Below, in pieces: positions 43,493-51,540 of a stretch of 64,000 bases of DNA (position 1 is its first letter; every line of letters starts with the position of its first letter). Below the pieces are notes generated by a model that saw only the letters and a program-made list of their open reading frames with translations, did no database searches and was not told the DNA's origin. Position numbers and translations under genes: made by a program. Source of the stretch: Rhodococcus rhodnii (GTDB taxonomy: Bacteria; Actinomycetota; Actinomycetes; Mycobacteriales; Pseudonocardiaceae). The stretch spans positions 136,747 through 200,746 of the forward strand of contig JOAA01000028.1 in NCBI GenBank assembly GCA_000720375.1, given 5' to 3'.

Positions 43493-44412
43493 CAGCGCAC
43501 CGGCTTGGCGTTGGCCGGATCGAGCGCGTTCAGGATGACCTGTGTGGCGTTCGGGTCGAACGCGACCATGGCGTGCCCGGCGTAATCCTGAGAGCACAGG
43601 TTCTGCAGCACGACATCGGTCGCGTTCGGCGTCCTGAGGTACCCGCTGGAGTACGGGACCACGGCCTCGTCGTACTTGGTCATGATCGTGGTGTAACGCA
43701 CGCCCGGATGGGCCACGCCGCCCTCGGCGAGCTTCGTCAGGAAGTCCGAACCGCGCAGGAATTGCCGTGCGGCCGGGAAAATGATGTCGACGAGGCTGTC
43801 GATCACCGGGCCGAGCCCGACCGCGCGGGCCAGTGCGTAGAAGTTCGCCAGATTGGCGACGTTGCTGCCGTTCCACAGCGGTGTCAGGCCGACGTAGTCG
43901 CTGACTTTCGCCGCACCGCCGAGGAACTTCACGTAGTAGTTGGGCATCAGGCTGCCCTCGGAGTGGCCGACGATGTCGACCTTGCCGGCGCCCGTCGCGG
44001 CGAGCACGCGGTCGACGAACGAGCTGAGCTCGGCGGCGCTCTGCTCCATGGGGTTACGGCCGCCGATCTGGTTGAGCGGGAACGGTGTACCCGCGGGAAC
44101 GCCGTAGGTCAGGGCGAACACGCAGTACCCGTTGTTGGCCAGCAGGGGAGAGATCGTCTGCCAGTTCGCGGTCATGTTCGCGCTGGCGCCGTGCACGAGG
44201 ACGACTGGGTCGGGATGCGCGGCCGAAGGCGTGCATGACCAGTTGTTGGCGCCCGGTGGCGCCGAGCCTGGCCTGGTGAGCTGTGCTTCGGCGGCTTTGG
44301 CCAGACCGGCCAGGCCGTATGAGACGGGATATCGGTCCGTAGCAGCGGCACTGGGAGCGGTCAGGACCAGTGCCAGCACCACGGCGACGCTGCCGAGGAG
44401 AGCTGGACGCAC
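43468..44412 (-). CDS. secreted triacylglycerol lipase-like alpha/beta hydrolase
   Basis: A 314-residue exported enzyme. The signal peptide is LLGSVAVVLALVLTAPSAAA. The oxyanion loop is VVLVHGASANM; the nucleophile is Ser in VDIVGHSEGSLMP; the acid is probably Asp in TKYDEAVVPY, and the catalytic His is in DYAGHAMVAFD. This is the EstA/Lip-type lipase layout of actinomycetes. It has four Cys that could form two disulfides. Its 3' end overlaps the hemerythrin gene by 25 bases, tail-to-tail. Confidence 0.92.
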   Translation of the reverse strand: MRPALLGSVAVVLALVLTAPSAAATDRYPVSYGLAGLAKAAEAQLTRPGSAPPGANNWSCTPSAAHPDPVVLVHGASANMTANWQTISPLLANNGYCVFALTYGVPAGTPFPLNQIGGRNPMEQSAAELSSFVDRVLAATGAGKVDIVGHSEGSLMPNYYVKFLGGAAKVSDYVGLTPLWNGSNVANLANFYALARAVGLGPVIDSLVDIIFPAARQFLRGSDFLTKLAEGGVAHPGVRYTTIMTKYDEAVVPYSSGYLRTPNATDVVLQNLCSQDYAGHAMVAFDPNATQVILNALDPANAKPVRCQFVPVSP

Positions 44413-44529
44413 AGGGATCTCCGTTATCTACTCGGGAGTAGGAATACTGATGGTGACTGCGCTCACACCGCCTGTCAATGACCCGCAAACAGTTCAGTCG
44501 GTAAACGAATTTGGCCTTAGGATGGGCGA

Positions 44530-45807
44530 ATGGCGTTGGTCGCGGGCGTGGATTCCTCTACGCAGTCCACAAAGGTCGTGGTGTGTGACGCGGAGACCGG
44601 GCAGGTCGTCAGGGAAGGCCGTGCGGCCCACCCGGACGGCACCGAAATTCACCCTGATGAGTGGTGGCGGGCGTTCCAGGACGCCACGGCCGACGGCCTG
44701 CTGGACGGCGTCGCGTCGCTGGGCATCGGCGGTCAGCAGCACGGGATGGTCACCCTCGACGAGGACGGCGAAGTCGTCCGGCCCGCGTTGTTGTGGAACG
44801 ACACGCGCTCAGGGAAAGCCGCCGAGGATCTGATCCGTGAGCTCGGCGGGCCCGCGGAGTGGGCGAACGCGGTCGGGCTGGTCCCGGTCGCCAGCTTCAC
44901 GGTGACCAAGCTGCGCTGGATGGCCGAGCACGAACCCGAACTCGCCGCCCGGGTGGCCACGGTGATGCTCCCGCACGACTGGCTGACCTGGAAGCTGACC
45001 GGCGAGATGGTCACCGACCGCGGCGACGCGTCGGGCACGGCCTACTACTCCGCGACCGATGGCGTGTACCGGGTGGACCTGCTGGAGAAGGCATTCGGCA
45101 AGGTCCCGCACCTGCCGCGGGTGCTCGGGCCTGACGAAGCGGCCGGTCGGACGTCGACAGGAATGCTCGTGTCCGCTGGGACCGGCGACAACATGGCGGC
45201 CGCACTCGGGCTTGGCCTGGAGGTCGGGGACGTGGTCGTATCGATCGGCACGAGCGGCACGGTCTTCGGCGTCACGGACAAGCTCACCCCGGACGTCTCC
45301 GGCGCGGTGGCCGGATTCGCCGATGCCACAGGCAAGTTCCTGCCTCTGGTGGCCACGTTGAACGCCGCCCGCGTGCTGTCGGCGACCGCGAAGATGCTCG
45401 GCGTCGAACTGTCCGAACTGGACCGGTTGGCGTTGTCGGTCAAGGACGCGGGCGGCCTGGAGTTCGTGCCCTACCTGGACGGTGAACGCACGCCGAACCT
45501 CCCGGACGCCACGGGTTCCCTGCTGAACATGCGGCGCGACAACATGACTCCGCAGAACGTCGCGCGTGCCGCGGTCGAGGGCATGCTCGGCGGTCTCGGT
45601 GCTGGTCTCGACGCTGTGCGTGCCGTTGGCCTTGAGGCGCAAAGGATCCTGCTCATCGGTGGTGGTGCTCGGTCGGCCGCTGTGCAGGGGATCGCACCGG
45701 AGATCTTCGGTGTGCCGGTCGAGGTCCCGGCCGCCGCCGAGTACGTGGCGCTCGGTGCGGCGCGGCAGGCAGCATGGGCGTTGACCGGTCAGTACCCGGC
45801 ATGGTGA
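44530..45807 (+). CDS. xylB: xylulokinase (FGGY family)
   Basis: Phosphorylates D-xylulose to enter the pentose phosphate pathway. Motifs: [16 protein letters not shown] (phosphate 1), [14 protein letters not shown] with the substrate-contacting residues, LWNDTRSGK, the catalytic Asp in [12 protein letters not shown], and the C-terminal [13 protein letters not shown] adenosine motif. At 425 residues it is about 50 shorter than E. coli XylB. No xylose isomerase or transporter is adjacent, so it probably works with genes elsewhere. ATG 44530 follows TAGGATGGGCG. Confidence 0.9.
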   Translation: MALVAGVDSSTQSTKVVVCDAETGQVVREGRAAHPDGTEIHPDEWWRAFQDATADGLLDGVASLGIGGQQHGMVTLDEDGEVVRPALLWNDTRSGKAAEDLIRELGGPAEWANAVGLVPVASFTVTKLRWMAEHEPELAARVATVMLPHDWLTWKLTGEMVTDRGDASGTAYYSATDGVYRVDLLEKAFGKVPHLPRVLGPDEAAGRTSTGMLVSAGTGDNMAAALGLGLEVGDVVVSIGTSGTVFGVTDKLTPDVSGAVAGFADATGKFLPLVATLNAARVLSATAKMLGVELSELDRLALSVKDAGGLEFVPYLDGERTPNLPDATGSLLNMRRDNMTPQNVARAAVEGMLGGLGAGLDAVRAVGLEAQRILLIGGGARSAAVQGIAPEIFGVPVEVPAAAEYVALGAARQAAWALTGQYPAW

Positions 45808-45856
45808 TGTCCGAATACCGCCAGTGCCGGCCGGGACAGGGCGGCAAACTGTACGT

Positions 45857-46348
45857 ATGAAGTGCTACACCGTGATGGACACTCCGATTGGGCAGCTCAC
45901 GTTGGTCGCTACCGACGGCGTGCTGAGCGGCGTGTACATGGAAAAGCAGCGTCATTTGCCGCCGTTCGAGACGTTCGGCCACCCCGACCCGGAGCCGTTC
46001 GGCGAGGTCATCGAGCAGCTCAACGAGTACTTCGCCGGCAAGCGGACCACGTTCGACCTGCCCATGACGTTCGAGGGAACGGAATTCCAGCGCACTGTCT
46101 GGCAGGCACTGTGCGACATCCCTTACGGCGAAACGATTTCCTACGGCGAACTGGCCTTGCGGCTCGGCAGGACACAGGCCGCCTCGCGAGCCGTCGGCCT
46201 GGCGAACGGCAAGAACCCGATCAGCATCATCGTGCCGTGCCACCGCGTTGTCGGTTCGACGGGTGATCTCACCGGTTACGGCGGTGGCATCGAGCGCAAG
46301 CGCTACCTGCTCGACTTCGAGCGCGGCGACACGTTGGTCTACAGCTGA
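45857..46348 (+). CDS. ogt: methylated-DNA--[protein]-cysteine S-methyltransferase
   Basis: Suicide repair protein that takes alkyl groups from O6-alkylguanine and O4-alkylthymine onto its own Cys. It has 163 residues. The acceptor Cys is in IIVPCHRVVG. The helix-turn-helix FQRTVWQALCDIPYGETISYGELALRLGR and the SRAVGLANGKNP segment are typical. The ATG at 45857 is used because the conserved N-terminus (CYTVMDTPIGQLTLVA) begins there. No alkA or ada gene is next to it. Confidence 0.95.
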   Translation: MKCYTVMDTPIGQLTLVATDGVLSGVYMEKQRHLPPFETFGHPDPEPFGEVIEQLNEYFAGKRTTFDLPMTFEGTEFQRTVWQALCDIPYGETISYGELALRLGRTQAASRAVGLANGKNPISIIVPCHRVVGSTGDLTGYGGGIERKRYLLDFERGDTLVYS

Positions 46349-46926
46349 AGCGGCGCCGAGCCGAAGGCCACATTGAACCGGTCGCACCAGATGACCACGC
46401 TGCGCAGCCCGTCAAGGGACGTGCCCGCTGGGATCACGTAGTTCTGGTTGCCGTGGGTGGCTTTGAGTTCGCCGAGTTTGACGTAACGACCGTCGTCGTA
46501 CTTGAACCAGTCGCCGCCCGCGGTCGCGTCGGTCAGCCACACGTGCAGATCCGGGCCGTCTGATGAGGACAGTCCGGTGAACCGCAGAATTCTTTGCCCG
46601 TCAGGCAGTTCGAGCACGGCGGCCTGGCCGGACGTGGTGTGCTCCTGCGAGACGAACTTGCCGGACGCCAGTTCCTTCGGGCCACTCGGTGCCGCTGAGG
46701 TCGCCGTGGGGGTCGCCGTGGGGGTTGTCCCGGAAGTCGTCGGCTGAGGACTTTCGCTGGTCGTGGCCGGTGGCGCCACTTGCGTTTCGGCGATGGGCAA
46801 AGCTTCGTCGATCGTGCTGCTGGTGAACAACTTCCAAGGCTGGAACGCCCACAGCGCGAACGCGCCCGCGACGGCGAGGACGGCAAGAACCGCCCACGTG
46901 ACCTTCTTCCGAAACAGTGCTCGCAT
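46339..46926 (-). CDS. DM13-domain membrane-anchored protein
   Basis: A 195-residue protein. A short basic N-terminus and one membrane helix (WAVLAVLAVAGAFALWAF) are followed by a Pro/Thr/Ser-rich spacer (~45-85) and a DM13 domain (~86-195): KELASGKFVSQEHTTSGQAAVLEL, RILRFTGLSSSDGPDLHVWLTD and SVVIWCDRFNVAFGSAPL. DM13 has a cytochrome b561/dopamine-beta-monooxygenase-type fold and is thought to carry electrons; the single conserved Cys in IWCDRF is present. Tail overlaps ogt by 10 bases. Confidence 0.88.
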   Translation of the reverse strand: MRALFRKKVTWAVLAVLAVAGAFALWAFQPWKLFTSSTIDEALPIAETQVAPPATTSESPQPTTSGTTPTATPTATSAAPSGPKELASGKFVSQEHTTSGQAAVLELPDGQRILRFTGLSSSDGPDLHVWLTDATAGGDWFKYDDGRYVKLGELKATHGNQNYVIPAGTSLDGLRSVVIWCDRFNVAFGSAPLQL

Positions 46927-47026
46927 GCGTCTATTAGACCGGGTAAAGCCGAAGAATCGCCCTTACCGGATCCTTACGACTGTTGGCGGTGGCCGGTGCG
47001 GTCCCGATCCGGTAGTTTCCGCCCGC

Positions 47027-48094
47027 ATGAGGTGGATTGCGGGTTTATCTGCACTTGCCCTGCTCAGCGGCGTTGTCATCGCGGGGGCGGCGCCGGCGAA
47101 CGCGTCACACGGGCTCACCTGGCAGCTGACCCCGACCGGGTCGGAAGCCCGGTTGCGTGGTCTGTCCGTTGTGGACGGCAGGACGGCGTGGGCCAGCGGC
47201 AGCCTCGGCACGGTGCTGCGGACCACCGACGGCGGCAAGACCTGGGCCAGCGTCGGCCCGCCGGACACCGCGGCACTGCAGTTCCGTGACATCGAGGCGT
47301 TCGACGCGAACACAGCCGTCGCGTTGTCCATCGGCAACGGCGAGGACTCCCGGATCTACACCACGACCGACGGCGGCAAGTCCTGGACGGAGTCGTTCCG
47401 CAACCCCGACGCGAAAGCGTTCTACGACTGCATCGCCTTCTTCGACCGCCGCAACGGCCTGGCACTGAGCGACCCGGTCGACGGCAAGTTCCGCATCCTG
47501 TCCACCAACGACGGCGGCAAGAGCTGGAAGGTCCTGCCCGCCGACGGAATGCCCGCCGCGCAGCCCGCCGAGTTCGCGTTCGCCGCGAGCGGCCAGTGCC
47601 TGGTGACTGCCACAACAAATGTGGCTGGGCACAAGGACGCGTGGATCGCGACCGGTGGGGACGCCAAAGCCCGCGTCTTGCACTCCAAGGACCGCGGCCT
47701 GACGTGGACGGTCAGCGACACCCCGCTGCAGAGCGGCCCGAGCGCCGGCGTGTTCTCGGTGGCGTTCCGCGACTCCCGGACCGGTATCGCGATCGGCGGT
47801 GACTTCGACCCGGCCAACGAGACCAAGGACGCCGTGGCCCGCACCGGTGACGGCGGCAAGACATGGAAGAAACCGCCGCAGGCACCGAAGGGATACCGCT
47901 CCGGCGCGACGTACATCCCGTACGTGCCGACCGGGATCCTGGCCGTCGGCCCGACCGGCAGCGACGTCAGCATCGACGGCGGCAATCACTGGTACCAGTT
48001 CGACTCCGGCAGCTTCGACACCGTCGACTGTGGATGGGACGCGTCCTGCTGGGCCGCGGGCGAGAAGGGCCGCGTGGCCAAACTGCACTGGTAG
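47027..48094 (+). CDS. secreted YCF48/BNR-type beta-propeller protein
   Basis: A 355-residue exported protein. The signal peptide is GLSALALLSGVVIAGAAPANA. The mature part has repeated Asp-box/YCF48 blades with TTDGGKTW, TTDGGKSW, TNDGGKSW, SKDRGLTW and RTGDGGKTW, giving a beta-propeller related to sialidases and HCF136. No glycosidase catalytic set is evident, so it is more likely a binding or assembly protein. ATG 47027 is chosen because the signal peptide begins there. Confidence 0.85.
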   Translation: MRWIAGLSALALLSGVVIAGAAPANASHGLTWQLTPTGSEARLRGLSVVDGRTAWASGSLGTVLRTTDGGKTWASVGPPDTAALQFRDIEAFDANTAVALSIGNGEDSRIYTTTDGGKSWTESFRNPDAKAFYDCIAFFDRRNGLALSDPVDGKFRILSTNDGGKSWKVLPADGMPAAQPAEFAFAASGQCLVTATTNVAGHKDAWIATGGDAKARVLHSKDRGLTWTVSDTPLQSGPSAGVFSVAFRDSRTGIAIGGDFDPANETKDAVARTGDGGKTWKKPPQAPKGYRSGATYIPYVPTGILAVGPTGSDVSIDGGNHWYQFDSGSFDTVDCGWDASCWAAGEKGRVAKLHW

Positions 48095-48103
48095 ATAAAA
48101 CAT

Positions 48104-48132
48104 TTGGCGAAGGGCGGTAGGCGAGCTACAGT
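48104..48132 (+). promoter_or_regulatory. sigma-70-type promoter upstream of the EF-Tu leader
   Basis: TTGGCG (48104-48109) and TACAGT (48127-48132) are separated by exactly 17 bases, close to the TTGACA/TATAAT consensus. Transcription would start at about 48139-48141, at or just before the GTG of the leader reading frame. Inferred from consensus only. Confidence 0.6.
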
Positions 48133-48140
48133 CCTTCGCT

Positions 48141-48230
48141 GTGTTCCGGATGATCGACGTGGCGACGCTCGCAGGCTCGAACCTGCTGAGCGCACTGTCG
48201 GCATCCGTTCTGGCAGAGCTGGATAGCTGA
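48141..48230 (+). CDS. 29-residue leader peptide ahead of tuf3-like gene, probably leaderless
   Basis: An uninterrupted frame from GTG 48141 to TGA 48230, coding 29 residues rich in Ser, Leu and Ala ([17 protein letters not shown] at the end). No ribosome-binding site precedes it, but the predicted transcription start coincides with the GTG, and leaderless translation is common in actinobacteria. An internal ATG at 48150 would give 26 residues. The stop codon abuts the first strand of a hairpin that competes with a second one, the classical layout of an attenuator. Not confirmed as translated. Confidence 0.45.
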   Translation: MFRMIDVATLAGSNLLSALSASVLAELDS

Positions 48231-48299
48231 CCCTCCTCCCTTCCGCACCTTCCTCCGCGGAACCCGAGGAGGAGGGTTGCCGGCTTCGCGGGTTCCGCG
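48230..48299 (+). promoter_or_regulatory. candidate attenuator with two mutually exclusive hairpins before EF-Tu
   Basis: Structure A: ACCCTCCTCC (48230-48239) pairs with GGAGGAGGGT (48268-48277), enclosing TTCCGC (48241-48246) paired with GCGGAA (48257-48262). Structure B: CGCGGAACCCG (48256-48266) pairs with CGGGTTCCGCG (48289-48299), 11 bp. The segment 48257-48262 is used in both, so A and B exclude each other. A ribosome on the leader reading frame, which ends at 48230, would cover the first strand of A and favour B. Which state permits tuf3 expression cannot be decided from sequence. Confidence 0.55.
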
Positions 48300-48327
48300 T
48301 CTCCCAGCTTCCAGAAACCAAGGGAAC

Positions 48328-49524
48328 ATGAGCAAGCAGACGTACGTGCGCACCAAGCCGCACGTCAACATCGGCACGATGGGCCACGTCGACCACGGCA
48401 AGACCACGCTGACCGCGGCGATCACCAAGGTGCTCGCCAACCACGGTGAGGGCACCAAGTACGTGGCCTTCGACAAGATCGACCGCGCGCCCGAGGAGAT
48501 CGAGCGCGGCATCACGATCAACATCTCGCACGTCGAGTACGAGACGCCGACCAGGCACTACGCCCACGTCGACATGCCGGGGCACGCCGACTACGTGAAG
48601 AACATGATCACCGGCGCGGCCCAGCTGGACGGCGCGATCCTGGTCGTCTCGGCCGAGGACGGCTCGATGCCGCAGACCCGTGAGCACGTCGTGCTCGCGC
48701 GTCGAATAGGTGTCGAGCACATCGTCGTCGCGCTGAACAAGGCGGACCTCGTCGCCGACAGCGACCTGCTCGACCTCGTCGAGCTGGAGGTCCGCGAGCT
48801 GCTGAGCCGCTACGGCTTCGACGGCGACGCGGTCCCGGTCGTACGGGTCTCCGGCCTCAAGGCTCTCGAAGGCGACCCGGTGTGGGAGCAGAAGATCGTG
48901 GAGCTGCTCGAAGCGGTCGACGAGTACGTGCCGACTCCGGTACGACGGCTCGACCTGCCGTTCCTCATGCCGGTGGAGAACGTCATGACGATCACCGGGC
49001 GCGGCACGGTCGTGACCGGCGCGGTGGAGCAGGGCACGATCAAGCTCGGCGACACCGTCGAGGTGGTCGGCCTGGACGAGACGTTCTCCAGTGTCGTGAC
49101 GGGCTTGGAGATGTTCGGCAAGTCGCTGGAGCGCGCCGAGGCGGGTGACAACGCCGCGGTGCTGCTGCGTGGCGTGAAGCGTGACCAGATCCGGCGTGGC
49201 CAGGTGCTGGCCCTGCCGGGAAGCGTTACGGCGCACCGGAAGTTCCGCGCGGACGCGTACGTCCTGACGGAGCAGGAAGGCGGCAGGCGTAAGCCGATTC
49301 ACGACAACTACCGGCCGCAGTTCCACTTCCGGACCAGCGACGTGCCGGGTGCAGTGTTGATCAACGCGGCGACGCTCGAGCAGGCGATGGTCATGCCGGG
49401 CGACAGCACGGAGTTCGTGGTCGAGCTCGGCAAGCCGGTCGCGATGAGCAAGGGACAGGGCTTCGCCATCCGTGAGGGCGGAATCACCGTCGCCGCGGGC
49501 ACCGTGGCCGAAATCCTGTCGTGA
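48328..49524 (+). CDS. tuf3: elongation factor Tu, divergent EF-Tu3 type
   Basis: GTPase that delivers aminoacyl-tRNA to the ribosome; 398 residues. G motifs: GHVDHGKT (19-26), [13 protein letters not shown] (the usual DCPG has Met83) and NKADL. The N-terminus [19 protein letters not shown] and the DMPG form match Streptomyces tuf3 rather than the major tuf1. Compared with E. coli EF-Tu, Arg230 is Ala232, Arg233 is Gln235 and Gly275 is Ala277; these positions are known from pulvomycin (230, 233) and GE2270A (275) resistance. Kirromycin positions 124, 160, 316 and 375 are unchanged. It stands alone, not in the str operon, so it is a second copy. ATG 48328 follows AAGGGAAC. Confidence 0.93.
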   Translation: MSKQTYVRTKPHVNIGTMGHVDHGKTTLTAAITKVLANHGEGTKYVAFDKIDRAPEEIERGITINISHVEYETPTRHYAHVDMPGHADYVKNMITGAAQLDGAILVVSAEDGSMPQTREHVVLARRIGVEHIVVALNKADLVADSDLLDLVELEVRELLSRYGFDGDAVPVVRVSGLKALEGDPVWEQKIVELLEAVDEYVPTPVRRLDLPFLMPVENVMTITGRGTVVTGAVEQGTIKLGDTVEVVGLDETFSSVVTGLEMFGKSLERAEAGDNAAVLLRGVKRDQIRRGQVLALPGSVTAHRKFRADAYVLTEQEGGRRKPIHDNYRPQFHFRTSDVPGAVLINAATLEQAMVMPGDSTEFVVELGKPVAMSKGQGFAIREGGITVAAGTVAEILS

Positions 49525-49714
49525 GTGGTTTGTCCCGGGAGAAGCCCCCCGTCGTGAGTGGTTTGTCCCGGTAGTAGCCCCCCGTCGTGAGTGGTTTGTC
49601 CCGGTAGTCGAACAACCACTCACGACACTCTTACCAGCGACGCTGGTTCTGATTGTCGTGAGTGGTTGTTCGGATGTTCAGCTATAGCCCGGAATGGGAC
49701 AAACCACTCACGAC
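49518..49714. repeat. cluster of GTCGTGAGTGG repeats behind tuf3-like gene, terminator region
   Basis: Three direct units with a 33-base period (starting at 49518, 49551 and 49584) share GTCGTGAGTGGTTTGTCCCGG; the first two run on into a C-rich segment. Inverted copies follow: CAACCACTCACGAC (49613-49626) and GGGACAAACCACTCACGAC (49696-49714), with a further direct variant at 49655-49673. A small hairpin, ACCAGCG/CGCTGGT, lies at 49633-49647. The tuf stop codon lies within the first unit. Direct and inverted copies can fold into long stems that end transcription of both convergent genes. Confidence 0.8.
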
Positions 49715-49716
49715 AG

Positions 49717-50595
49717 TCATTGGCCGATCTGGGCGTCGAAGGCTTGCAGCACTTCGGTCACCGGCTGGAAGAATGTCACGCCACCCTGCTGGCAGTCACC
49801 GGCGCCGCCGGAGGTCAGGCCGAGCGCGGTGCCGTCCTGGGTGAACAGCGGACCGCCGCTGTCGCCGCCCTCGGCGCACACCGTGGTCTGGATCAGGCCG
49901 GTGACCCGGCCTTCGGGGTAGTTCACGGTCGCGTTCAGCCCGGTCACGCGGCCGTCGTTCAGCCCGGTCGTGCTGCCCATCCGCAAGACCTGCTGATTCA
50001 CGCGTGGGTCCGCGGCCCGCCGGATCTGCACGGTCCCGTTGCCGGTGTCCACCTCGCTGGGCGCATCGGTGTTGGCGTTGTTGTACGACAACAAGGCGAA
50101 GTCACCGTTGCCCGGGAACGTCGACTCCTGAACGGTGGCGACGGGCCTGCCGCCCTGCGTCAACGACCACTGGTTCCCGGCTGCCGTGCAGTGCCCGGCG
50201 GTGAGAATGCCCGGGGCGCCGTTGCTCATGGTCACGTTGAAGCCCAGCGAACACCGGCCGCGGCCCGCGAAGATCGCGTCGCCGCCCTCGGCGAACAGCC
50301 TGAACTGGCCGGGTGCCCGCTGCACCTGCACCTTGTCGCTGCGGGTGGTCAGCAGGCTGGCCCACTGGTCGCTGTTGACGGTGCTGTCCGCGGTGATCAG
50401 CGTCTGACCGGTCTCCGGATCGGTTGCCCACGCGGTGCCCACCATGCCGCGCATCTGGTCGAGTGTCGGGACATTCGGTCGAGAATTGTGGGCGCTGGCC
50501 TGGGGAATCGCGAAGGCGGCCGCAGCGGCCAGTGCGACACCCGCGGCCGCGATGATCGCCTTCTTGCGGGTGATTTTCCTGTGTGCGTTGCGCAT
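49717..50595 (-). CDS. secreted S1-family serine protease (streptogrisin-like)
   Basis: A 292-residue exported trypsin-fold protease. The signal peptide is AIIAAAGVALAAAAAFAIPQASA, followed by a short propeptide to about residue 95. The catalytic triad is visible: His in ILTAGHCTAAG, Asp in NGDFALLSYN and Ser in CAEGGDSGGPLFT. Cys in GRGRCSLGF pairs with the GHC Cys, and CAEGG with DCQQG. The propeptide is shorter than in classical streptogrisins. ATG 50595 follows GGAAGGG. The triad indicates an active enzyme; substrate specificity was not deduced. Confidence 0.93.
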   Translation of the reverse strand: MRNAHRKITRKKAIIAAAGVALAAAAAFAIPQASAHNSRPNVPTLDQMRGMVGTAWATDPETGQTLITADSTVNSDQWASLLTTRSDKVQVQRAPGQFRLFAEGGDAIFAGRGRCSLGFNVTMSNGAPGILTAGHCTAAGNQWSLTQGGRPVATVQESTFPGNGDFALLSYNNANTDAPSEVDTGNGTVQIRRAADPRVNQQVLRMGSTTGLNDGRVTGLNATVNYPEGRVTGLIQTTVCAEGGDSGGPLFTQDGTALGLTSGGAGDCQQGGVTFFQPVTEVLQAFDAQIGQ

Positions 50596-50861
50596 GTCGA
50601 AGCCCTTCCGGCGGTAGGTCCTTCACTACCCGTACGGGCAATCGGTGTGCGGCGGTTCAGACCAGTTTCGCTGAATTGATCAGGACGGGTCGGCGTACCA
50701 GCCCGCCGCGCCGGGCACGACCCGCCGATCGGCCCGAATTTCTTTCCGGTCGTCTTGGCCGCGGCACCGATCGGTTGTTCTGCGCCATGACCCTGAACTG
50801 CTCGCTTCGCCGGTTCCGTTTTCCCGGTCGAACGGTTTTCCACTCCGGAAAGGAACAAACA

Positions 50862-51458
50862 ATGCGAGCGTTTTCGCGTGGTGTGCTGGCCGCGGTGTTC
50901 ATGGCGGCGCTGAGTGCAGGCACGATCCCGGCTGTCGCACAGACGGAATCGGCGCCGAGTGCGACCCCGTCGGCCGCCAATCAGAACAACAACCAGAACA
51001 ACCAGAACAACCGGAACAACAACCAGAACCAAAACCAGAATCAGAACAACAACAACCAGAACAATCAGGCGTGCAACGCCCAGCAACGGCAGAACGCCAA
51101 CCGGGCGGCGAACAACACGGCCCGACGGGCGCAGCAGTCACGAAATGCCGCGAACCGAGCCACCCAGCGCGCGGCGCAGGCACGCAAGGCCGCCAACCGA
51201 GCGGCAAAGCGCGCCGCGAACGCCCGGCAAGCCGCGAACGCCGCAGCCAACCGCGCCCGGCAGTCACGTCAGCAAGCCGACCAGCAGAACGCCAACCGCG
51301 CGCAGCAGCAGGCGAACCGGCTGAACCGGCAGGCGAACCGCGCCAAGCAGCGCGCCGCGGGCCAGGCCAACCAGGCGGCACGGGCTCGTCAGCAGGCCAA
51401 CCGCGCGACCGGCCAGGCGAACCGCGCGGCCGCGGCCGCACGCAGGTGCGCCGCATAG
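50862..51458 (+). CDS. secreted Asn/Gln-rich low-complexity protein with Ala/Arg/Asn/Gln helical region
   Basis: A 198-residue exported protein unlike any family I know. After a signal peptide (about 1-26) and a short Ser/Pro segment, residues 40-69 are almost only Asn and Gln. Residues 72-195 are built of irregular short repeats such as QANRA, RAANRA and ARQAAN, predicted to form long charged helices or coiled coil. Only two Cys exist, Cys71 and Cys196, at the two ends of the helical region, so a single disulfide could close it. Strongly basic. ATG 50862 follows GGAAAGGAAC. Composition suggests a self-associating or nucleic-acid/cell-wall-binding surface protein, which is speculation. Confidence 0.75.
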   Translation: MRAFSRGVLAAVFMAALSAGTIPAVAQTESAPSATPSAANQNNNQNNQNNRNNNQNQNQNQNNNNQNNQACNAQQRQNANRAANNTARRAQQSRNAANRATQRAAQARKAANRAAKRAANARQAANAAANRARQSRQQADQQNANRAQQQANRLNRQANRAKQRAAGQANQAARARQQANRATGQANRAAAAARRCAA

Positions 51459-51483
51459 ACCCCCAACCGGCGGGTGGGGAAAA

Positions 51484-51520
51484 GGCCGGCACCCGGGATG
51501 GGGTTTCCTGGGTGCCGGCC
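51484..51520. terminator. terminator between Asn/Gln-rich gene and response regulator
   Basis: GGCCGGCACCC (51484-51494) pairs perfectly with GGGTGCCGGCC (51510-51520) around a 15-base loop. It lies between two convergent genes and can serve both. Confidence 0.85.
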
Positions 51521-51540
51521 CGGCGTCAAAAGCCAAATGC

